From positions 2,294,001 to 2,358,000 of the forward strand of contig NZ_CP142860.1 of the NCBI RefSeq assembly GCF_036287215.1: a DNA stretch of 64,000 nt, written 5' to 3'. This DNA comes from Caproiciproducens sp. CPB-2 (GTDB taxonomy: Bacteria; Bacillota; Clostridia; Oscillospirales; Acutalibacteraceae). A model generated the notes under the pieces. That model was not told the DNA's origin. It worked only from the letters and a program-made list of their open reading frames with translations, and ran no database searches. This document shows positions 44,089 to 53,572 of the stretch, piece by piece (within the stretch, counting starts at the first letter, position 1; every line of letters begins with the position of its first letter). The translations under genes were made by a program, and so were the position numbers.

Positions 44089-45331
44089 CTATTTCAGGAA
44101 GCCCATCGGATCAACAGCTTTTCCGTTTTCACGGATTTCAAAGTGGCAGTGGTTTCCGGTGGATTCTCCGGTGCTTCCGACCAGAGCGATCACCTGCCCT
44201 TTCTGTACGGTATCTCCTTTCTTCACCAGCAGCTGTGAGCAGTGGCCGTACAGGGAAATTGTGGAGGATGAATGCTGAATTGCGACAACATTTCCATAGC
44301 CGCCGTAACCGCCTCCTGTGATTCCGAAATCAGCGAAGATTACCTTCCCGGATTCGCTGGCGTAGATCGGCGTTCCATAAGCTGCCGCGAAATCCACACC
44401 CTTATGAAGGGTGTACTTGCCTGTCGTTGGGTTGGAACGGTAACCAAAGGGTGATGAGATCGTGTATTTCCCCACTTTGATCGGATAGCCGAAGATACCG
44501 CTTCCGGAGCTTCCGGCCGTGCTGTAATAGCGAAGCACATGGCTGACATAGTTGAACGTCACCATAGCTGTCCCATTCCAGCCGCGCCGCCTGCAGCTGT
44601 GAGAATTCGACGGCATTCGCCTGTGTGTAGCCACCTTTTTTCGGCGCCCAGTGTTGATGTATCCATTCCCGAAATTGTAGCCCTGCAGGGCAAGGCTGAT
44701 TTCCTGAACGTCATCTGGAGATTTGCATTTCGCTGCCCTTAGGCAACTTTCAAAGTATTTGATGCCGATGTTGATCGAATATTCCGGATCGGTGATCCCG
44801 TTATGCCTTTGCGGGTATTCCGTATTGAGAGGGCTCTCACCGCACTGCATCGGGTCGTTGCCGGTCCCGCCGCTTTCGTTCTGCATGATGGCCATTACGA
44901 GGGAAGCATACTGAGGAATGCCGTATTGAGAACAATATTGCTGATCAGTCCTTCATAAGCGGTTATCTGTTCTGACACAGTGGACGGGCTATAATCCATC
45001 AAAAATTGCGAAAGGTTTATCATGTATTCTCGCTCTGACTCGCTGATGGAAATCCGGAAAATAGATTCGATGTTCTGAAAAATCTTCGTGGAATCCGTAA
45101 CCGGCACTGTGTATTCTTTCATTGTGTAGGTCTTATTTCCGTTCCCGTCCAGAACAGGATTTCCGTCAGCATCACGGACAGGGACCTTCCTGGTCTTCCT
45201 CTCGTAAAACGCCCGGATGAGCTGCCCCGAATGTCTTCCTTATCCGGATATCTTGAGTTATCGATTCCGCCGATTACTTTCCATGCCCCCACCTTGGCAA
45301 ATTTGAGCAGGGCAGATGCCGCGGCGCCCAT
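44089..45331 (-). pseudogene. conjugation cell-wall hydrolase (lysozyme-like plus M23 peptidase), frameshifted
   Basis: Bifunctional peptidoglycan hydrolase of conjugative elements in pieces: MGAAASALLKFAKVGAWKVI (45331 on), then KEYTVPVTDSTKIFQNIESI, then the lysozyme-like NESGGTGNDPMQCGESPLNT, then the M23 motif HKGVDFAAAYGTPIYASESG and GNHCHFEIRENGK. Shifts occur near 45215, near 44925 and as an extra two bases near 44650. The last is compensated by one extra base at about 44555, leaving about 30 nonsense residues inside an otherwise open frame. ATG 45331 overlaps the virB4 stop by one base. Confidence 0.75.
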
Positions 45332-46190
45332 TATCGGCCACCGGCGTCCCCGAACAGCTCTCTCTTATACGGCGGCGCAATAACATGCAGATGGTATCGT
45401 TCGTTTCCGCATTTGAACAGGCAGAAGCCCCGGTTCGGTTCACGGATCAGATTGTATTCACACTGCTGCAGGGATAACAGGCGCTGGAAATCGGCCTCGT
45501 CGCAATTTTCACCGGGGTTAAACAGGAAACTGTGTGTTGGAATGCTTAACAGCGGCCGGGTGTATTCCACAATACTCGGCAGCATCAGATCTTCTACATT
45601 CTGGCTTGCAATAATGACGCCGGAATCTTTTTGCGGCCGCGCTTCATGAAGCTGCGGATATAGTCGATTGCGATTTTGTTCTGCAGGAAAAGATGCAGTT
45701 CGTCCACGGCCAGCTCCGTAGCTCCTTCTGTCAGGAACTTATGGCTCATATAGGAGAAGATGTTAAGGAACATGGCATTTTTCAGGTTTTCGTTGGTGTC
45801 CATCATTCCCTTGACGGAGAAGTCAATGAAATCTGCGTTGATGATATTGGTGTGGCCGTTAAAGAAGGTGCTTTCAGAGCCGATGCAGATCGACCGCAGG
45901 CTCAGCGTCAGGGAACGGAGAATATCTTTTGTGTACAGCTGACTGCCGGTGTCCTGATAGGTTTCCAGTTCGTGGTGCGCCAAATGAAACAGATCGGAAA
46001 GAATGGGATAATCTTCTGACGTGAGCTTGCTGTAATCTGTTTCGTCTGTAATTTTAAAGTTCGCGTAGAGCTTTTCAAGCAGAATTTCCAATGTGTCCAG
46101 CTGCTCCGTCGGGAAATCTTTATAGCAGCGAAAAAAATCGCGCAGATAGGCAATATGCTGGCTCAACTGTGTACCTTTCCGGAAAGCGGG
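45331..46190 (-). pseudogene. VirB4-type conjugation ATPase, 5' truncated and frameshifted
   Basis: The C-terminal half of a VirB4 ATPase: FRKGTQLSQHIAYLRDFFRC, the Walker B-like AVDELHLFLQNK, then after a frameshift near 45590 LPSIVEYTRPLLSIPTHSFL to CGNERYHLHVIAPPYKRELF. The N-terminal half, including Walker A, is missing; at about 46190 sequence passes into an unrelated plus-strand fragment. The usual order VirB4 then lysozyme is preserved. Confidence 0.78.
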
Positions 46191-46469
46191 CGGCAATCGT
46201 ATCGTTTGCGGCGCTGCTTGTCGTCGCCCTGGGTGGCGACGCAGATTACTGCGCTGATTATGGCCGGTGCAACCGTCGTTGCCTACATAGTCGGTAAGTT
46301 CTTGTGGATGCGGCCAATGCCGGGGCGGCAACGATCGTACAGAGCAGCGCGCCGGTTATTGGTACGGCTGACCCCGCATCTGCAAGCTGCACAGACCGGA
46401 GTGGACCAGGCCGCAGAAGTGAAGCAGAATACGGCGCAGACCGGGAACAAAAAACGGAATAGGCATTAA
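46178..46469 (+). pseudogene. fragment of a small holin-like membrane protein
   Basis: Plus-strand pieces in two or three frames: AIVSFAALLVVAL, then VATQITALIMAGATVVAYIV, then DAANAGAATIVQSSAPVIGT. They resemble a phage-holin-like two-helix protein followed by a variable tail, broken by indels. A terminator follows. Identity is a guess. Confidence 0.35.
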
Positions 46470-46470
46470 A

Positions 46471-46510
46471 AACCCTCTGCTGACTTGAATTAGCCGGCAG
46501 AGGGTTTTTT
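46471..46510 (+). terminator. terminator
   Basis: CCCTCTGC (46473-46480) pairs with GCAGAGGG (46497-46504), followed by six Ts; the A-run to the left makes it usable from either side. Confidence 0.8.
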
Positions 46511-46610
46511 AGTTCCAGACGAGATTGATTACCCCACAAATTTGTCTTAGTCCATCGAATTATATAATAGAACACATAAAAATTTAATTTGAAATGCAGG
46601 CGATAAATAA

Positions 46611-46868
46611 ATGAAATCTACTGGGGCGATTCGTTATGCTGATACGTTTGGACGCGTTGCATTGCCAAAAAAGTTAAGAATAAAACTCAAAATAAAAGAG
46701 CAGGATCCCCTTGAAATTTATGTTGAGAATGGAAGAGTTGTCTTGAAGAAATACAAGCCTGCATGTGTCTTTTGTAACAGTATGCATAAACTCACAACAT
46801 TCAGAGGCTACAGTATTTGTCGTGAATGTAGGGAGAAAATCAATGCAGTTCAAAATAAGTCAGGATAA
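46611..46868 (+). CDS. AbrB/SpoVT-type regulator with C-terminal zinc ribbon
   Basis: An 85-aa DNA-binding protein. The first 45 residues form a swapped-hairpin AbrB domain (YADTFGRVALPKKLRIKLKI, DPLEIYVENGRVVLKKY). Then CVFCNSMHK and ICREC provide two CxxC pairs for zinc. This two-part form is common in Clostridia. It is monocistronic, with a good promoter region (TTGTCT and TATAAT-like bases, 46544 to 46568). Target genes unknown. Confidence 0.85.
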   Translation: MKSTGAIRYADTFGRVALPKKLRIKLKIKEQDPLEIYVENGRVVLKKYKPACVFCNSMHKLTTFRGYSICRECREKINAVQNKSG

Positions 46869-47061
46869 AATGGTCCCCCGCTGGCCTATTGGCTGAAGGG
46901 GGATTTCCTGATTTAATTCCAATACTTGCACACCCATTTTGTATGTGCTAAACTGTTTGCCATGGAGCATCACCTTTCTTCTGTTTCTTGACGGCTTGAA
47001 CACTCGTCATTATACCAGATAGGTGATGCTCTTTGCTTAAGCTCTTAATCTCACGCGCGTA
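46869..47061. repeat. intergenic region with distant inverted repeat
   Basis: GAGCATCACCT (46965-46975) is perfectly inverted as AGGTGATGCTC (47021-47031), 45 nt apart. Function unknown. No gene is supported in this stretch. Confidence 0.5.
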
Positions 47062-47152
47062 GCTCGTGGATTTTTGTTCCTCAAACGACAAGACGTTTGA
47101 CGAACCTGCTAAAGCAGATTCAAAGGGTCCGCAGATGCGGGCCCTTTTTTCT
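47062..47152 (+). ncRNA. candidate hairpin-rich small RNA ending in a terminator
   Basis: Plus-strand hairpins in a row: CAAACG/CGTTTG (47088-47105), CTGCT/AGCAG (47107-47118), then AGGGTCCGC/GCGGGCCCT followed by six Ts (47122-47152). No ORF precedes the terminator, and no promoter was identified. It lies just beyond the end of the polyamine operon on the opposite strand, so it may merely be the operon's terminator region. Confidence 0.35.
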
Positions 47153-47245
47153 ATGGCGAAGCGATCGGTAAGCAGAAACAGCCGGTGCGAGCCGGGAGAA
47201 TCCAGTCCTCCTTCGGGAGCGGCCCGGATTGCAGACAAAGCGTTA

Positions 47246-48379
47246 TTAAGACAACCTGTTTTTGAAATCGGCGTACCCGAAGCTCCTGATCACCGTCAGT
47301 TCGCCGGTTTGCCTGCGCAGTGCGATGGATGGCAGGCAGATCCCGTTAAAAGTATTGTTTTTTACCATCGAATAGATCGCCATGTCGCAAAAGGCAAGGC
47401 GGTCTCCCGGCTTTAAGGGTTGGTCGAAGGAGTAATCTCCAATGACGTCTCCCGCCAGACAGGTAGCCCCCGCAAGACGGTAGGTGTATGCTTTTTCGCC
47501 GGCTTTTCCGCTTTCGTAAAGGGGCGGACGGTAGGGCATTTCGATCACATCGGGCATATGGCACGCCGCCGAAGCATCCAGCAGGGCTGTTTCGACACCG
47601 TTTTTTACAATATCAAGCACACTGGTTACCAGAAAGCCCGCGTTCAGCGCCACCGCTTCCCCCGGCTCAAGATAAACCTCGGCGCCGTATTTTTCCTGAA
47701 AGCGCCGGATACAGGCAATCAGCGCGTCCCGGTCATAATCCGGGCGGGTAATGTGGTGCCCGCCCCCGAAATTCACCCATTTCATCCGCGGCAAAAACGC
47801 CCCGAACTTGTCCTCTACCGCCGCCAGTGTTTCGATTAACGCATCGCTGCTTTGCTCGCACAGAGTGTGAAAATGCAGTCCCTCGATCCCCTCAAGCAGG
47901 TCGGGGCGAAAGTTTTGGATTGTTACCCCCAACCTCGAACCGGGCGCACAAGGGTCGTAGATACCGTGCTCCTGCGTAGAATGATCCGGATTGATCCGGA
48001 TTCCGAAGCTTTTGCCGGAAGCAAGCGACTTGCGCTTATACTTTTCCCACTGATGAAAAGAATTGAAGATAATGTGGTCGCAGATTCTTAATATTTCTTC
48101 AAAATTATTTTCAAGATAAGCGGCCGAAAAAATATGCGTTTCGCCACCCATTTCTTCGTGTCCCAGTTTTGCTTCAAAAAGCCCGCTCGCAGTGGTTCCG
48201 TCAAGATACTGCCCGATCATCGGATAGACCGCAAACATCGAGAAGGCCTTTTGCGCCAGCAGGATTTTGCAGCCGGCCCGCCGGGCGGTGTCGCGGAGGA
48301 TTTCCAGATTTTTTATGAGAAGCTCCTCATCCACCACATAGCAAGGGGTGGGGAGCGCAAAGATACGGGGATCCATCAT
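47246..48379 (-). CDS. nspC: carboxynorspermidine/carboxyspermidine decarboxylase
   Basis: PLP-dependent fold-III decarboxylase of 377 aa that removes CO2 from carboxy(nor)spermidine to give (nor)spermidine. PLP lysine lies in ILLAQKAFSMFAVYP; GLHFHTLCEQ and VNFGGGHHITRPDYD are typical, as is the substrate segment LDASAACHMPDVIEMPYRPP. The ATG at 48379 overlaps the end of the dehydrogenase gene (ATGATGG). It is last of six coupled genes. Which polyamine is made depends on the dehydrogenase partner and is not shown by sequence. Confidence 0.87.
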   Translation of the reverse strand: MMDPRIFALPTPCYVVDEELLIKNLEILRDTARRAGCKILLAQKAFSMFAVYPMIGQYLDGTTASGLFEAKLGHEEMGGETHIFSAAYLENNFEEILRICDHIIFNSFHQWEKYKRKSLASGKSFGIRINPDHSTQEHGIYDPCAPGSRLGVTIQNFRPDLLEGIEGLHFHTLCEQSSDALIETLAAVEDKFGAFLPRMKWVNFGGGHHITRPDYDRDALIACIRRFQEKYGAEVYLEPGEAVALNAGFLVTSVLDIVKNGVETALLDASAACHMPDVIEMPYRPPLYESGKAGEKAYTYRLAGATCLAGDVIGDYSFDQPLKPGDRLAFCDMAIYSMVKNNTFNGICLPSIALRRQTGELTVIRSFGYADFKNRLS

Positions 48380-49578
48380 TCCACCAGGACGGGGGCAAAG
48401 TCCTCGATCCAGGGCAGCCCCCATTGATTGAGTGCGTCCATGAACGGATCGGGGTCAAATTCCTCCATATTCCAGACCCCCGGTTTGTTCCATGTGCCGT
48501 TCATTACCAGCATAGCGCCGATCATAGCGGGCACGCCGGTGGTATACGAAATCGCCTGGGAGCCTACCTCACGATAGCATTCCTGATGGTCGCAGATATT
48601 GTAGAGGCAGTAGGTTTTATCCTTGCCGTCCTTTTTCCCCTGGAAGATGCAGCCGATGTTCGTCTTGCCGACCGTGCGCGGGCCAAGCGAGGCAGGGTCG
48701 GGCAGGACCGCCTTTAAAAACTGCAGGGGTACGATCTCTTTCCCCTCGTACAGAATCGGCTTGATGGAGGTCATGCCCACGTTTTCCAGACACTTCAGGT
48801 GGGTCAGATAGCTTTCGCCAAAGGTCATGAAAAAGCGGATGCGGCGGATACCGGGAATGTTGAGGGCAAGGCTTTCGATTTCCTCATGATGCAGCAGGTA
48901 CATATCCTTGGGCCCTACTCCCGCAAAGTCGTACCGGCGCTTGATCTCCATCGGTTCGGTTTCCACCCAGCCTCCGTCCTGCCAGTAGCTGCCCTTGGCG
49001 GATACCTCGCGGATGTTGATTTCGGGGTTAAAGTTGGTGGCAAAGGGATAACCGTGGTCCCCGCCGTTGCAGTCGAGGATATCGATCTCGTTGATTTCAT
49101 CGAATTGGTGCTTGAGCGCATAGGCCGAGAACACGCCGGTTACGCCGGGGTCAAAGCCGCTGCCCAGCAGCGCGCAGATCCCCGCCTCGCGAAAGCGCTC
49201 ACGGTAATCCCACTGCCACTTGTACTCAAATTTAGCGGTATCCGGCGGTTCGTAGTTGGCGGTATCGATGTAGTGCGTTTTGGTGGCAAGGCACGCCTCC
49301 ATAATGCTTAAATCCTGATAAGGCAGGGCCAGATTCAAAACGACGTCGGGCTGAAAGTCCCGGATCAGCGCAACAAGCTCGTCCACCTTGTCGGCATCTA
49401 CCCGCGCGGTGCGGATCTTGGTTTTGGTACTGCCCTGCAGCAAATCCTTCAGAGCGTCGCATTTGGATTTGGTGCGGCTGGCAATCATAATTTCTTCAAA
49501 GGCATCGCTGTTCTGGCAGCACTTGTGGATGGCAACGCCCGCCACACCTCCGCAGCCGATGATCATACATTTACCCAT
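48376..49578 (-). CDS. carboxy(nor)spermidine dehydrogenase (saccharopine dehydrogenase family)
   Basis: NAD(P)H-dependent enzyme of 400 aa that condenses aspartate-semialdehyde with putrescine (or diaminopropane) to carboxyspermidine (or carboxynorspermidine). The Rossmann nucleotide motif is at the N-terminus, KCMIIGCGGVAGVAIHKCCQ. DTANYEPPDTAKFEYKWQWD and LGSGFDPGVTGVFSAYALKH match the CASDH branch rather than saccharopine dehydrogenases of lysine metabolism. It overlaps speB by 8 nt and nspC by 4 nt. Confidence 0.87.
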   Translation of the reverse strand: MGKCMIIGCGGVAGVAIHKCCQNSDAFEEIMIASRTKSKCDALKDLLQGSTKTKIRTARVDADKVDELVALIRDFQPDVVLNLALPYQDLSIMEACLATKTHYIDTANYEPPDTAKFEYKWQWDYRERFREAGICALLGSGFDPGVTGVFSAYALKHQFDEINEIDILDCNGGDHGYPFATNFNPEINIREVSAKGSYWQDGGWVETEPMEIKRRYDFAGVGPKDMYLLHHEEIESLALNIPGIRRIRFFMTFGESYLTHLKCLENVGMTSIKPILYEGKEIVPLQFLKAVLPDPASLGPRTVGKTNIGCIFQGKKDGKDKTYCLYNICDHQECYREVGSQAISYTTGVPAMIGAMLVMNGTWNKPGVWNMEEFDPDPFMDALNQWGLPWIEDFAPVLVE

Positions 49579-50434
49579 TTTCCATTTCTCCTTTTAGCTG
49601 TAATAGCAATTCTCTGACGATTTTACAGGCGGCGGCTGTGGAGGCCCCGCTGTGGTCGTAGTGGGGGGAAAGCTCATTCACATCACAGCCCACAACGTTC
49701 AGCCGGTGCAGCTGCAGGACGGCATCCAACAGCTCCTGGAAACCGACCCCGCCCGGTTCGGGAGTGCCCGTGCCGCAAAACACAGAGGGGTCCAGCACAT
49801 CCAAATCCAGCGAGAAGTAGACGGGTTTTCCCGCCAGACTGGGAAGAAACGACTCAAAATCGTGCAGGTTGAACGGATGAAGGTCGGTATGGGCTCCTGC
49901 AAATTCAAATTCGTACCGCTCTCCGCTGCGGATGCCGAACTGGTGGATCCTGCCGTCCCCCATCAGCTTCCAGATCTGCCGCATGACCGTGGCGTGGGAA
50001 AGCTCCTCACCCAGATAATCGCTGCGCAGGTCGGTATGCGCGTCAAAGTGGATGACATGCAGCCCGGGATAACGCTCCAGCACCGCCCGTACCGCACCAA
50101 GGGTAATCAAGTGTTCGCCGCCCAGCATAACGGGCAGCTTGCCGTCCGCCAGCACCCGCGCGGTATACTCCTGCGTCAGCGCGAGCATCCGCCGGGGATT
50201 TCCGAAGGGCAGCTCCAAATCGCCGCCGTCAAAGATACGGCAGTCGGCAAGGTCACGGCCGCAGTACGGCGAGTAGGTTTCAAGCCCAAAGCTTTCGCCG
50301 CGGATTGCAGCGGGGCCAAAGCGTGCGCCGGGGCGAAAGGAGGCCGTACCGTCAAACGGCACGCCAAAGAGCGCGATATCCGCCTCGTCATACTGTGCTT
50401 CGCAGGATAAAAAGCATTGCAGATTCCTATTCAT
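49571..50434 (-). CDS. speB: agmatinase/aminopropylagmatine ureohydrolase (SpeB family)
   Basis: Mn2+-dependent ureohydrolase of 287 aa that removes urea from agmatine (giving putrescine) or N1-aminopropylagmatine (giving spermidine). Metal motifs GGEHLITLG, HFDAHTDLRSDYLG and SLDLDVLDPSVFCGTGTPEP are intact. It overlaps speE by 8 nt and the dehydrogenase by 8 nt. With an arginine-type decarboxylase in the operon it completes arginine to putrescine or spermidine. Agmatine versus aminopropylagmatine preference cannot be told. Confidence 0.9.
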   Translation of the reverse strand: MNRNLQCFLSCEAQYDEADIALFGVPFDGTASFRPGARFGPAAIRGESFGLETYSPYCGRDLADCRIFDGGDLELPFGNPRRMLALTQEYTARVLADGKLPVMLGGEHLITLGAVRAVLERYPGLHVIHFDAHTDLRSDYLGEELSHATVMRQIWKLMGDGRIHQFGIRSGERYEFEFAGAHTDLHPFNLHDFESFLPSLAGKPVYFSLDLDVLDPSVFCGTGTPEPGGVGFQELLDAVLQLHRLNVVGCDVNELSPHYDHSGASTAAACKIVRELLLQLKGEMENG

Positions 50435-51281
50435 TTTCGCTCAGTGCCTCCTCGATATAATTTGCCAGATAAAACGAGCCCCTGTGCAGATTGGTATTGT
50501 AGTAACGTGTCGGAATGCCCAAGGCGTTCCAGCGTGCCGCATCCAGGTCTTTCAGCGGGTGCGGCCCCTTGGAGGCGAAGCCGAACAGCCACTGTCCCGA
50601 GGGATAGGTGGGGATATGCGCCTGATAGACACGCGCCAGCGGAAAAACCGAAACAATCCGCTTATGCGCCGCCTTCATGGCTTTGGCATCCTCGCCGTAG
50701 AAGGGGCTTTCGTGCTGGTTGACCATGATCCCGTTCCGGCGCAGCGCTTTCAGGCAGTTGCCGTAAAACTCTTTAGTAAAAAGCACTTCACCCGGTCCCG
50801 AAGGGTCGGTGGAATCGACGATGATCAGGTCGTATTCCTCCTCCGCCGAACGGACAAAGCGCAGACCGTCGTTAAAATGCAGCCGGACCTTTGGGTTATC
50901 AAACCCGCAGGCGGTCCGGGGCAGATACTGTTTGCAGACGGCCACCACGCGCTGATCAATCTCCACAACGTCGATCCGCTCAATGTCGGGATATTTACCG
51001 AGCTCTCTGGCCGCGCCGCCGTCTCCCCCGCCAATCAGCAGCACCCGTTTGGTATCCGGCCCGACCGCCATCGGAACGTGAGTAATCATCTCATGGTAGA
51101 TAAACTCGTCCCGCTCGGTGAGCATCAGCACGCCGTCCAGTGTCAAAAAGCGCCCGAACTCGGGGGAGTCATACACGGCGATTTTCTGATAATCGCTTTG
51201 CTCGCTGTGTAACTGCGCGTTTACCTTGATCGAAAAGCGCACGTTGGGCGTATCATATTCGCTGTACCATAAATCGTCCAT
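50427..51281 (-). CDS. speE: spermidine synthase-like aminopropyltransferase
   Basis: Aminopropyltransferase of 284 aa that transfers the aminopropyl group of decarboxylated AdoMet to putrescine or agmatine. Marks: YDSPEFGRFLTLDGVLMLTE, glycine-rich LLIGGGDGGAARELGKY and VDSTDPSGPGEVLFTKEFYG. The ATG at 51281 shares one base with the decarboxylase stop (TGATG). A 63-codon in-frame extension upstream lies wholly inside the decarboxylase gene. Acceptor specificity is open. Confidence 0.92.
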   Translation of the reverse strand: MDDLWYSEYDTPNVRFSIKVNAQLHSEQSDYQKIAVYDSPEFGRFLTLDGVLMLTERDEFIYHEMITHVPMAVGPDTKRVLLIGGGDGGAARELGKYPDIERIDVVEIDQRVVAVCKQYLPRTACGFDNPKVRLHFNDGLRFVRSAEEEYDLIIVDSTDPSGPGEVLFTKEFYGNCLKALRRNGIMVNQHESPFYGEDAKAMKAAHKRIVSVFPLARVYQAHIPTYPSGQWLFGFASKGPHPLKDLDAARWNALGIPTRYYNTNLHRGSFYLANYIEEALSENE

Positions 51282-52729
51282 CACCCTTCTCCTTTCAGCA
51301 CGTTCAGGCAGCTTGCATCCATGCTTTCGGGCCCCGTAAGCAAGCAGCCCTTTTCTTTTGCATACCGGATGTATGCAATGATTTCCCCGGTAACACGCTC
51401 GCCCGGGCCAAGGATCGGGATTCCCGGCGGATAGCACATCACAAATTCGGCACATATTTTGCCCGCGCACTGTGCGAGCGGAAGGCTCTGCTTATCGCCG
51501 TAAAAGGCCGCCTGCGGGGAAAGCACCACATCGGGGCTGATATATTCGCTCTCGGGCATCTCTCTGACAGGGCGCTTGTAAAGCCGCCGGATTTCACCCA
51601 GGGCACTGATAAGCCGTTCGATATGCTTGTTTTTATCCCCCAGTGAAATGTAGGCAAGGATATTCCCCAAATCGCCGAATTCCACCTGAATGTCATATTC
51701 CTCGCGCAGAATATCGTAGACCTCAATGCCCGCCAAACCCAGAGCACGGGTGTTGACCGAAAGCTTGGTGACGTCAAAATCAAAAACGCTGTCGCCGTTG
51801 CACAGTTCCCTGCCGTAGGCGTAATAATCACCCAGCTTGTTGATTTCCTCCCGGGCATACTGCGAAAAGCGCTTGACCTTTTCAAACAGCTCTTCCCCGC
51901 GCAGAGCGAGGTTGCGGCGGGAAATGTCCAGGCTGGAAAGCAGCAGGTAAGAAGCGCTGGTGGTTTGGGTCAGATTGATCATCTGCCGCACATAGTGGGC
52001 GTTTACATGCTCCCCGCACAGCAGGATCGAGCTTTGCGTAAGCGAGCCGCCCGATTTATGCATGCTGACGGCAGCCATATCCGCGCCCGCCGCCATAGCG
52101 GAAACCGGCATATCCTTACCAAAATAAAAGTGCGTACCGTGGGCTTCGTCCACCAGCACTTTCATCCCCTGCGCGTGGGCGAGCCGGGTGATTTGCTTTA
52201 AATCAGAGCAGATGCCGTAGTAGGTGGGATTGTTGACTAAAATCGCTTTCGCTTCGGGATGCTCCGCGATCGCCTGTTTGACATCGGCGACCGATATGCC
52301 CAGTGCGATACCGATTTTTTTGTCGGTTTGGGGATTGATATAAACCGGCACCGCGCCGCAGAGCACCAGGGCGTTGATTGCGCTCTGGTGCACGTTGCGC
52401 GGCAGGATAATCCGCTCGCCCGCCTTCACGTGGGAGAGAATCATCGCCTGCACCGAAGAGGTCGTACCGCCCACCATAAAAAAAGCGTGTGCCGCGCCAA
52501 AGGCCTGTGCGGCCAATGCTTCGGCTTCTTGGAGCACCCCCGTGGGATGGCACAGGTTGTCCAGAGGCTTCATCGAATTGACATCGACGGAAAGGCAGCG
52601 TTCACCCAAAAACTCGGTCAGCTCCCGGTTGCCCTTGCCCCGCTTATGCCCCGGAACATCGAACGGTACAAGACCGCCGTCCCTCACGCGCTCCAGTGCT
52701 TCATAAAGGGGAGCCTGATTTTGTTTCAT
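51281..52729 (-). CDS. speA: Orn/Lys/Arg decarboxylase (SpeA-like, fold type I)
   Basis: PLP-dependent basic amino-acid decarboxylase of 482 aa, Bacillus YaaO/SpeA type. PLP lysine is in [11 protein letters not shown]; preceding [17 protein letters not shown] carries the usual Asp-x-Ala-His. The C-terminal domain is present ([14 protein letters not shown]). In this operon arginine is the likely substrate, because speB follows; lysine or ornithine are possible. It overlaps speD by 4 nt and speE by one base. Confidence 0.88.
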   Translation of the reverse strand: MKQNQAPLYEALERVRDGGLVPFDVPGHKRGKGNRELTEFLGERCLSVDVNSMKPLDNLCHPTGVLQEAEALAAQAFGAAHAFFMVGGTTSSVQAMILSHVKAGERIILPRNVHQSAINALVLCGAVPVYINPQTDKKIGIALGISVADVKQAIAEHPEAKAILVNNPTYYGICSDLKQITRLAHAQGMKVLVDEAHGTHFYFGKDMPVSAMAAGADMAAVSMHKSGGSLTQSSILLCGEHVNAHYVRQMINLTQTTSASYLLLSSLDISRRNLALRGEELFEKVKRFSQYAREEINKLGDYYAYGRELCNGDSVFDFDVTKLSVNTRALGLAGIEVYDILREEYDIQVEFGDLGNILAYISLGDKNKHIERLISALGEIRRLYKRPVREMPESEYISPDVVLSPQAAFYGDKQSLPLAQCAGKICAEFVMCYPPGIPILGPGERVTGEIIAYIRYAKEKGCLLTGPESMDASCLNVLKGEG

Positions 52730-53508
52730 CGGTCCCCACCCTCCTGATAAATGTTTTCGCCGCTGAAAATCTCGATCATCTCCTGCCGCAGTGCCTGTGT
52801 AATGTTCAAACGCAGCTTTGGCGGGATTTCATAAACATCGGAATTAAAAAGGTAGTTCTGCAGAACGATATCCTTGATCAGCATTTTGGTGTGGTAGATA
52901 TTTGCCTGATAAACGTTGATGTCAATGGCATCATATTTTTTCAGCGTTTCCGGCGTAATGAAATTCTGGATCGAGCTGATTTTCTGGTCGGTAAACAGCT
53001 TTTTTCCTTCCACGTCGCGGGTAAAGCCGCGTACGCGGTAATCCATGGTGATGATATCCGAGTCAAAGCTGTTGATGAGAAACTCGAGAGTGGAAAGCGG
53101 CGTAATCTCCCCGCAGGTGGCTACGTCGATATCCACCCGAAAGGTTGCAATCGAGGTCCCGGGATGATATTCGGGATAGGTGTGTACGCTGACATGGCTT
53201 TTATCCAGATGCGCCACCACTATTTCGCCGCTGAGGTTTTGCACCATGCTTTCTTCGGCGATTAAAAGGGTGACCGACGCCCCCTGCGGTTCGTAGTCCT
53301 GCTTTGAAATATTCAGCACCGTCGCGCCGATCATTTCCGTCAGGTGGGTAAGGATCGCGGTCAGGCGCTCGGAGTTGTACTGCTCGTTGATGTATTTGAT
53401 ATAGTCCTGCTGCTCGCGGGGAGTTTTGGCATAACAAATATCATAAATATTGAAACAGAGCGATTTTGTCAGATTATTAAAACCGTACAGGCTTAGCTTA
53501 TCCGCCAT
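52726..53508 (-). CDS. speD: S-adenosylmethionine decarboxylase proenzyme (E. coli type)
   Basis: Pyruvoyl enzyme of 260 aa that makes the aminopropyl donor. Self-cleavage at Lys103-Ser104 in [15 protein letters not shown] creates the pyruvoyl group. [20 protein letters not shown] and [19 protein letters not shown] are of the long E. coli class, not the short Bacillus/Thermotoga class. GGAGG precedes the start at 53508. It is the first gene of the six-gene operon, with a promoter and palindrome about 40 bp upstream. Confidence 0.94.
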   Translation of the reverse strand: MADKLSLYGFNNLTKSLCFNIYDICYAKTPREQQDYIKYINEQYNSERLTAILTHLTEMIGATVLNISKQDYEPQGASVTLLIAEESMVQNLSGEIVVAHLDKSHVSVHTYPEYHPGTSIATFRVDIDVATCGEITPLSTLEFLINSFDSDIITMDYRVRGFTRDVEGKKLFTDQKISSIQNFITPETLKKYDAIDINVYQANIYHTKMLIKDIVLQNYLFNSDVYEIPPKLRLNITQALRQEMIEIFSGENIYQEGGDR

Positions 53509-53540
53509 GATAATTCCTCCAAAGATAAAAATAAGTGCGC

Positions 53541-53572
53541 CACAGTATACTGTGACACACCTATAAAATCAA
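53541..53572 (-). promoter_or_regulatory. speD promoter with palindromic operator
   Basis: Minus strand: TTGATT (53567-53572), 17-bp spacer, TATACT (53544-53549). The perfect palindrome CACAGTATACTGTG (53541-53554) covers the -10 box, with outer GTG/CAC repeats. A repressor site is likely; regulator unknown. Confidence 0.65.

Larger units (their letters stand above)
31371..46470. mobile_element. decayed MobP3-type conjugative element, split by a catabolic operon
   Basis: Two blocks of broken conjugation genes (31.4-35.5 kb: HTH, NYN, primase, relaxase; 44.1-46.2 kb: lysozyme/M23, VirB4) share the same transcription direction and state of decay. An intact 7-kb catabolic operon and regulator (35.6-42.6 kb) and a Fic cassette sit between them. 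In intact MobP3-type elements the coupling protein and pore genes would lie between relaxase and VirB4, so these were replaced or deleted. Borders are approximate. Confidence 0.5.

Noticed and set aside
46948..47238. 96-codon minus-strand frame beside nspC
   Set aside because: It runs across hairpins and a terminator and has no ribosome site or plausible protein character.
48376..49578. Lysine-pathway saccharopine dehydrogenase
   Set aside because: Context with nspC and spe genes, and sequence details, favour carboxy(nor)spermidine dehydrogenase.
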